In this document: piece by piece, positions 62,280 through 64,000 of the stretch
Position numbering within the stretch: the first letter of the stretch is position 1
Layout of the letters: each line of letters opens with the position of its first letter
NCBI GenBank assembly: GCA_030601885.1
Contig: JAUWAU010000005.1
Coordinates: 62,001-126,000 of the forward strand
Length of the DNA stretch: 64,000 nucleotides
Reading direction: 5' to 3'
Source of the DNA: Armatimonadota bacterium
Lineage (GTDB): Bacteria > Armatimonadota > Zipacnadia > JAUWAU01
Made by a program: the position numbers and the translations under genes
The notes under the pieces: model-generated
Told to the model about the DNA's origin: nothing
The model's database searches: none
What the model saw: the letters and a program-made list of their open reading frames with translations, nothing else

Positions 62280-63557
62280 TCATCCCGCCGCTCCCACCAT
62301 CCTGTCATACAGCGCCCCGCCGGGTGTGCACCTCGGCCCGCAGTTGCACACGTAATCGTCGGGCGTCATCCCCAGCCGCTCCTCGAACACCCGCCACATC
62401 TCCTCGGTCTCGAGGCACAGCGCGACCACCGTGTCCGGGCTCGCGCGCTGGATCTCGCGGATGAGGAAGTCGAACATCATCACCCGCGCGTCATGCGGCA
62501 TCGGCCGCCCGCCGCCGCTGGTGTAGCCGCGCGCGCGGATGAAGGGGGCCGCCGCGTCCATGGCTCGCACGTACTCATCGTCCAGCAGCGAGAAGTCCAG
62601 GCACTCCCGCGCATCGTCCACGTCCATCCAGCCGAAGGCGCAGAGGGAGATGACGTCGGGCTTCGTCCGCTCGAAGATCAGGCGGATCAGCTCGGCGTTC
62701 TCCTCCCGCCAGTTCTTCACCGGGATGATGGGCGAGAAGCGGAATCGCACGATGTAGCCCGCCTGCCGGCAGCGCCGCGCCGCCTCGATGCGCGCCTCCA
62801 TCGAGGCGGTCTTCTCCTCGAAGGCCTCCGTCTGCGTCCGGGCGCCGATGCTCCACTGCAGGATGGTGTGGCCGCGATGCTCCAGGTCGAGCAGGAAGTC
62901 CACGTTGTCGCTCTTGCCGGCGTAGATCTCGAGGTACTGATGCTCTCGCCGCGCGAAGTACTCCACCAGCAGCTTCGAGGCGCCGTACTCGGGCTCGAAG
63001 CAGAGCACGTCGGTCTGATTGTCCCACTTGTACAGCCGCTGCTCCGGGGCGAGCTCCAGCCACTCGTCCAGATGCTCGCGGTACTCCTCCATATTGAGCA
63101 GCACGCGGATCAGCCCGCCGAAGCTGCAGTAGTGGCAGCGGAAGGGGCAGCCTGAGATGCTGTGCAGTTGATAGGCCGACTGGCACACGATCCCCTGGTG
63201 CGCCCGCCGCCACTCCGGCTCGCCGTCGGGTCGAAACCAGCAGGTGTGGTAGCCGAGCAGGTCCCGCGCCCGTAGACTTGGATAGCGCTCCGCCCGCTCG
63301 CGGCGCTGCGCCTCGTCGTGGAACTTCGCCGTGGTGAAGACGATGTCCGGATCGTGGCGCTCTTCGATCGTGCCCCATTTCCGTGCGTTGGCCCAGCCCC
63401 GGTCTGTCGATATCCTGTCCAGGGCCGCATCGTCTCCCACCGTCTCCACCGACTCGCATTCAATACATTGCAGCATCCGCTCCAGGCGAGTGACGCATTC
63501 CGGCCGCTCGTACACCTCCGCCGTCACGAGGACCTTCTCCGGCCGGAGTTGATTCAT
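62280..63557 (-). CDS. radical SAM protein of the spore photoproduct lyase-like branch
   Basis: 425 residues from the ATG at 63557, with GGAGG 9 bases upstream. The cluster motif is CPFRCHYC (Cys137, Cys141, Cys144), preceded by QSAYQLHSISGC and followed by SFGGLIRVLLN. This layout, with IYAGKSDNVDFLLDLEHRGH and IQWSIGAR-like strands, matches SPL-type radical SAM proteins. SPL repairs thymine photodimers in spores, but most relatives in non-sporeformers have no known substrate. The C-terminus has extra Cys (YVCNCGPRC), which may hold a second cluster or metal. Confidence 0.88.
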   Translation of the reverse strand: MNQLRPEKVLVTAEVYERPECVTRLERMLQCIECESVETVGDDAALDRISTDRGWANARKWGTIEERHDPDIVFTTAKFHDEAQRRERAERYPSLRARDLLGYHTCWFRPDGEPEWRRAHQGIVCQSAYQLHSISGCPFRCHYCSFGGLIRVLLNMEEYREHLDEWLELAPEQRLYKWDNQTDVLCFEPEYGASKLLVEYFARREHQYLEIYAGKSDNVDFLLDLEHRGHTILQWSIGARTQTEAFEEKTASMEARIEAARRCRQAGYIVRFRFSPIIPVKNWREENAELIRLIFERTKPDVISLCAFGWMDVDDARECLDFSLLDDEYVRAMDAAAPFIRARGYTSGGGRPMPHDARVMMFDFLIREIQRASPDTVVALCLETEEMWRVFEERLGMTPDDYVCNCGPRCTPGGALYDRMVGAAG

Positions 63558-63674
63558 CTGTCTGGTCCTCCTGGAGCCCCCGATGATGCTATCCCCAATG
63601 GTGTCATCCTGAGCGACCAAAGGGAGCGAAGGATCTCGTCGTTGGGCTGCATCGCAAGGCCAGACCGTCACTCT

Positions 63675-64000
63675 CTACTCCTTCAGCCGCCTCGCCGCCC
63701 ACAGAATCGCCCGCTCCACCAGCGTGCGGTAGTTCTCGTCCTCGTAGGCGAGGCGATCGTGCCCGCCCTGCAGACATACGACGCGCGCCTTTCCATACGT
63801 CTTCGTCCAGCCGACGACCTTGGCGCTCTCCGGATGATCCACCGTGAGCAGCGCATGCACATCCGGGCTCACCCAGTAGCCCCCGTAGACCTCGTCGTGG
63901 ATCTCGAAATCCTTGAGCCCCTTGGTGATCGGGTGCTTTGGGTCGGCGATGTGGACCTTGAGGACAACGCCATGGCGGAACGTGGAGCGCGCCCACGTCT
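63675..64000 (-). CDS. ThuA-like protein (5' part outside window)
   Basis: The frame is open from the window edge to the stop at 63675, about 108 residues. The visible C-terminal half has HPITKGLKDFEIHDEVYGGY, then LTVDHPESAKVVGWTKTYGK, then GGHDRLAYEDENYRTLVERA and ILWAARRL. This is the ThuA (trehalose utilisation) fold, a class I glutamine-amidotransferase-like fold without a proven reaction. Proteins of this type often sit near sugar-use and methyltransferase genes in soil and sediment bacteria. The start is not visible. Confidence 0.85.
   Translation of the reverse strand, partial: TWARSTFRHGVVLKVHIADPKHPITKGLKDFEIHDEVYGGYWVSPDVHALLTVDHPESAKVVGWTKTYGKARVVCLQGGHDRLAYEDENYRTLVERAILWAARRLKE

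Overview
The window is GC-rich bacterial chromosome with dense genes on both strands. Shine-Dalgarno sites are frequent, and several promoters fit a housekeeping sigma factor. There is no rRNA or taxonomic marker that fixes the species. The mix of secreted beta-propeller proteins, a uroporphyrinogen-decarboxylase-like methyltransferase, ThuA, DUF362, LarB, SelB and many dispersed palindromic repeats suggests an uncultured free-living bacterium, perhaps Armatimonadota-like. That placement is inference.

Layout. Positions 1-10.5 kb hold three related secreted proteins on the minus strand: two propeller-repeat proteins and one M6 metalloprotease, all sharing a C-terminal module. An STT3-like membrane glycosyltransferase sits among them. 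Positions 10.9-17.7 kb hold a UroD-like protein, a PAP2 phosphatase, an SH3/NlpC-P60 cell-wall hydrolase, a DUF456 protein, an aminotransferase and a TPR lipoprotein. Positions 18-22 kb are one very large SIR2-like/STAND/HEAT/PQQ-propeller protein next to a CAT-anticodon tRNA. Positions 22.2-26.5 kb are rpoD and dnaG. Here rpoD carries about 326 residues of Ig-like (Big_5-type) domains inserted between sigma regions 1.2 and 2.1.

Positions 26.6-39.4 kb hold HEAT and TPR proteins, a glycoside-hydrolase-like protein coupled to a polysaccharide deacetylase, acylphosphatase, MgtC and an M1 peptidase. Positions 39.7-40.5 kb are six tRNA genes (Pro, Gly, Arg, His, Arg and a damaged Lys). They are followed by a small phage-like regulatory module: a leaderless cI/LexA-type repressor diverging from a sigma-region-4-like protein. 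Positions 45.3-49.0 kb look like one operon (Ycf46-like AAA ATPase, NHL protein, Cys-rich protein, LarB). It diverges from a small acidic membrane protein, which is followed by selB. Positions 51.7-64 kb hold a metallophosphoesterase, a cupin, a Tat-exported DUF362 protein, a CBS protein, a large beta-helix/cadherin surface protein, a GT2 transferase, a CxxxCxxC radical SAM protein and a partial ThuA protein.

The strongest unusual observations are the Ig-domain insertion in the primary sigma factor and the SIR2-STAND protein whose two expected SIR2 catalytic residues are replaced. A family of palindromic repeats also occurs both between genes and in frame inside at least three coding sequences.
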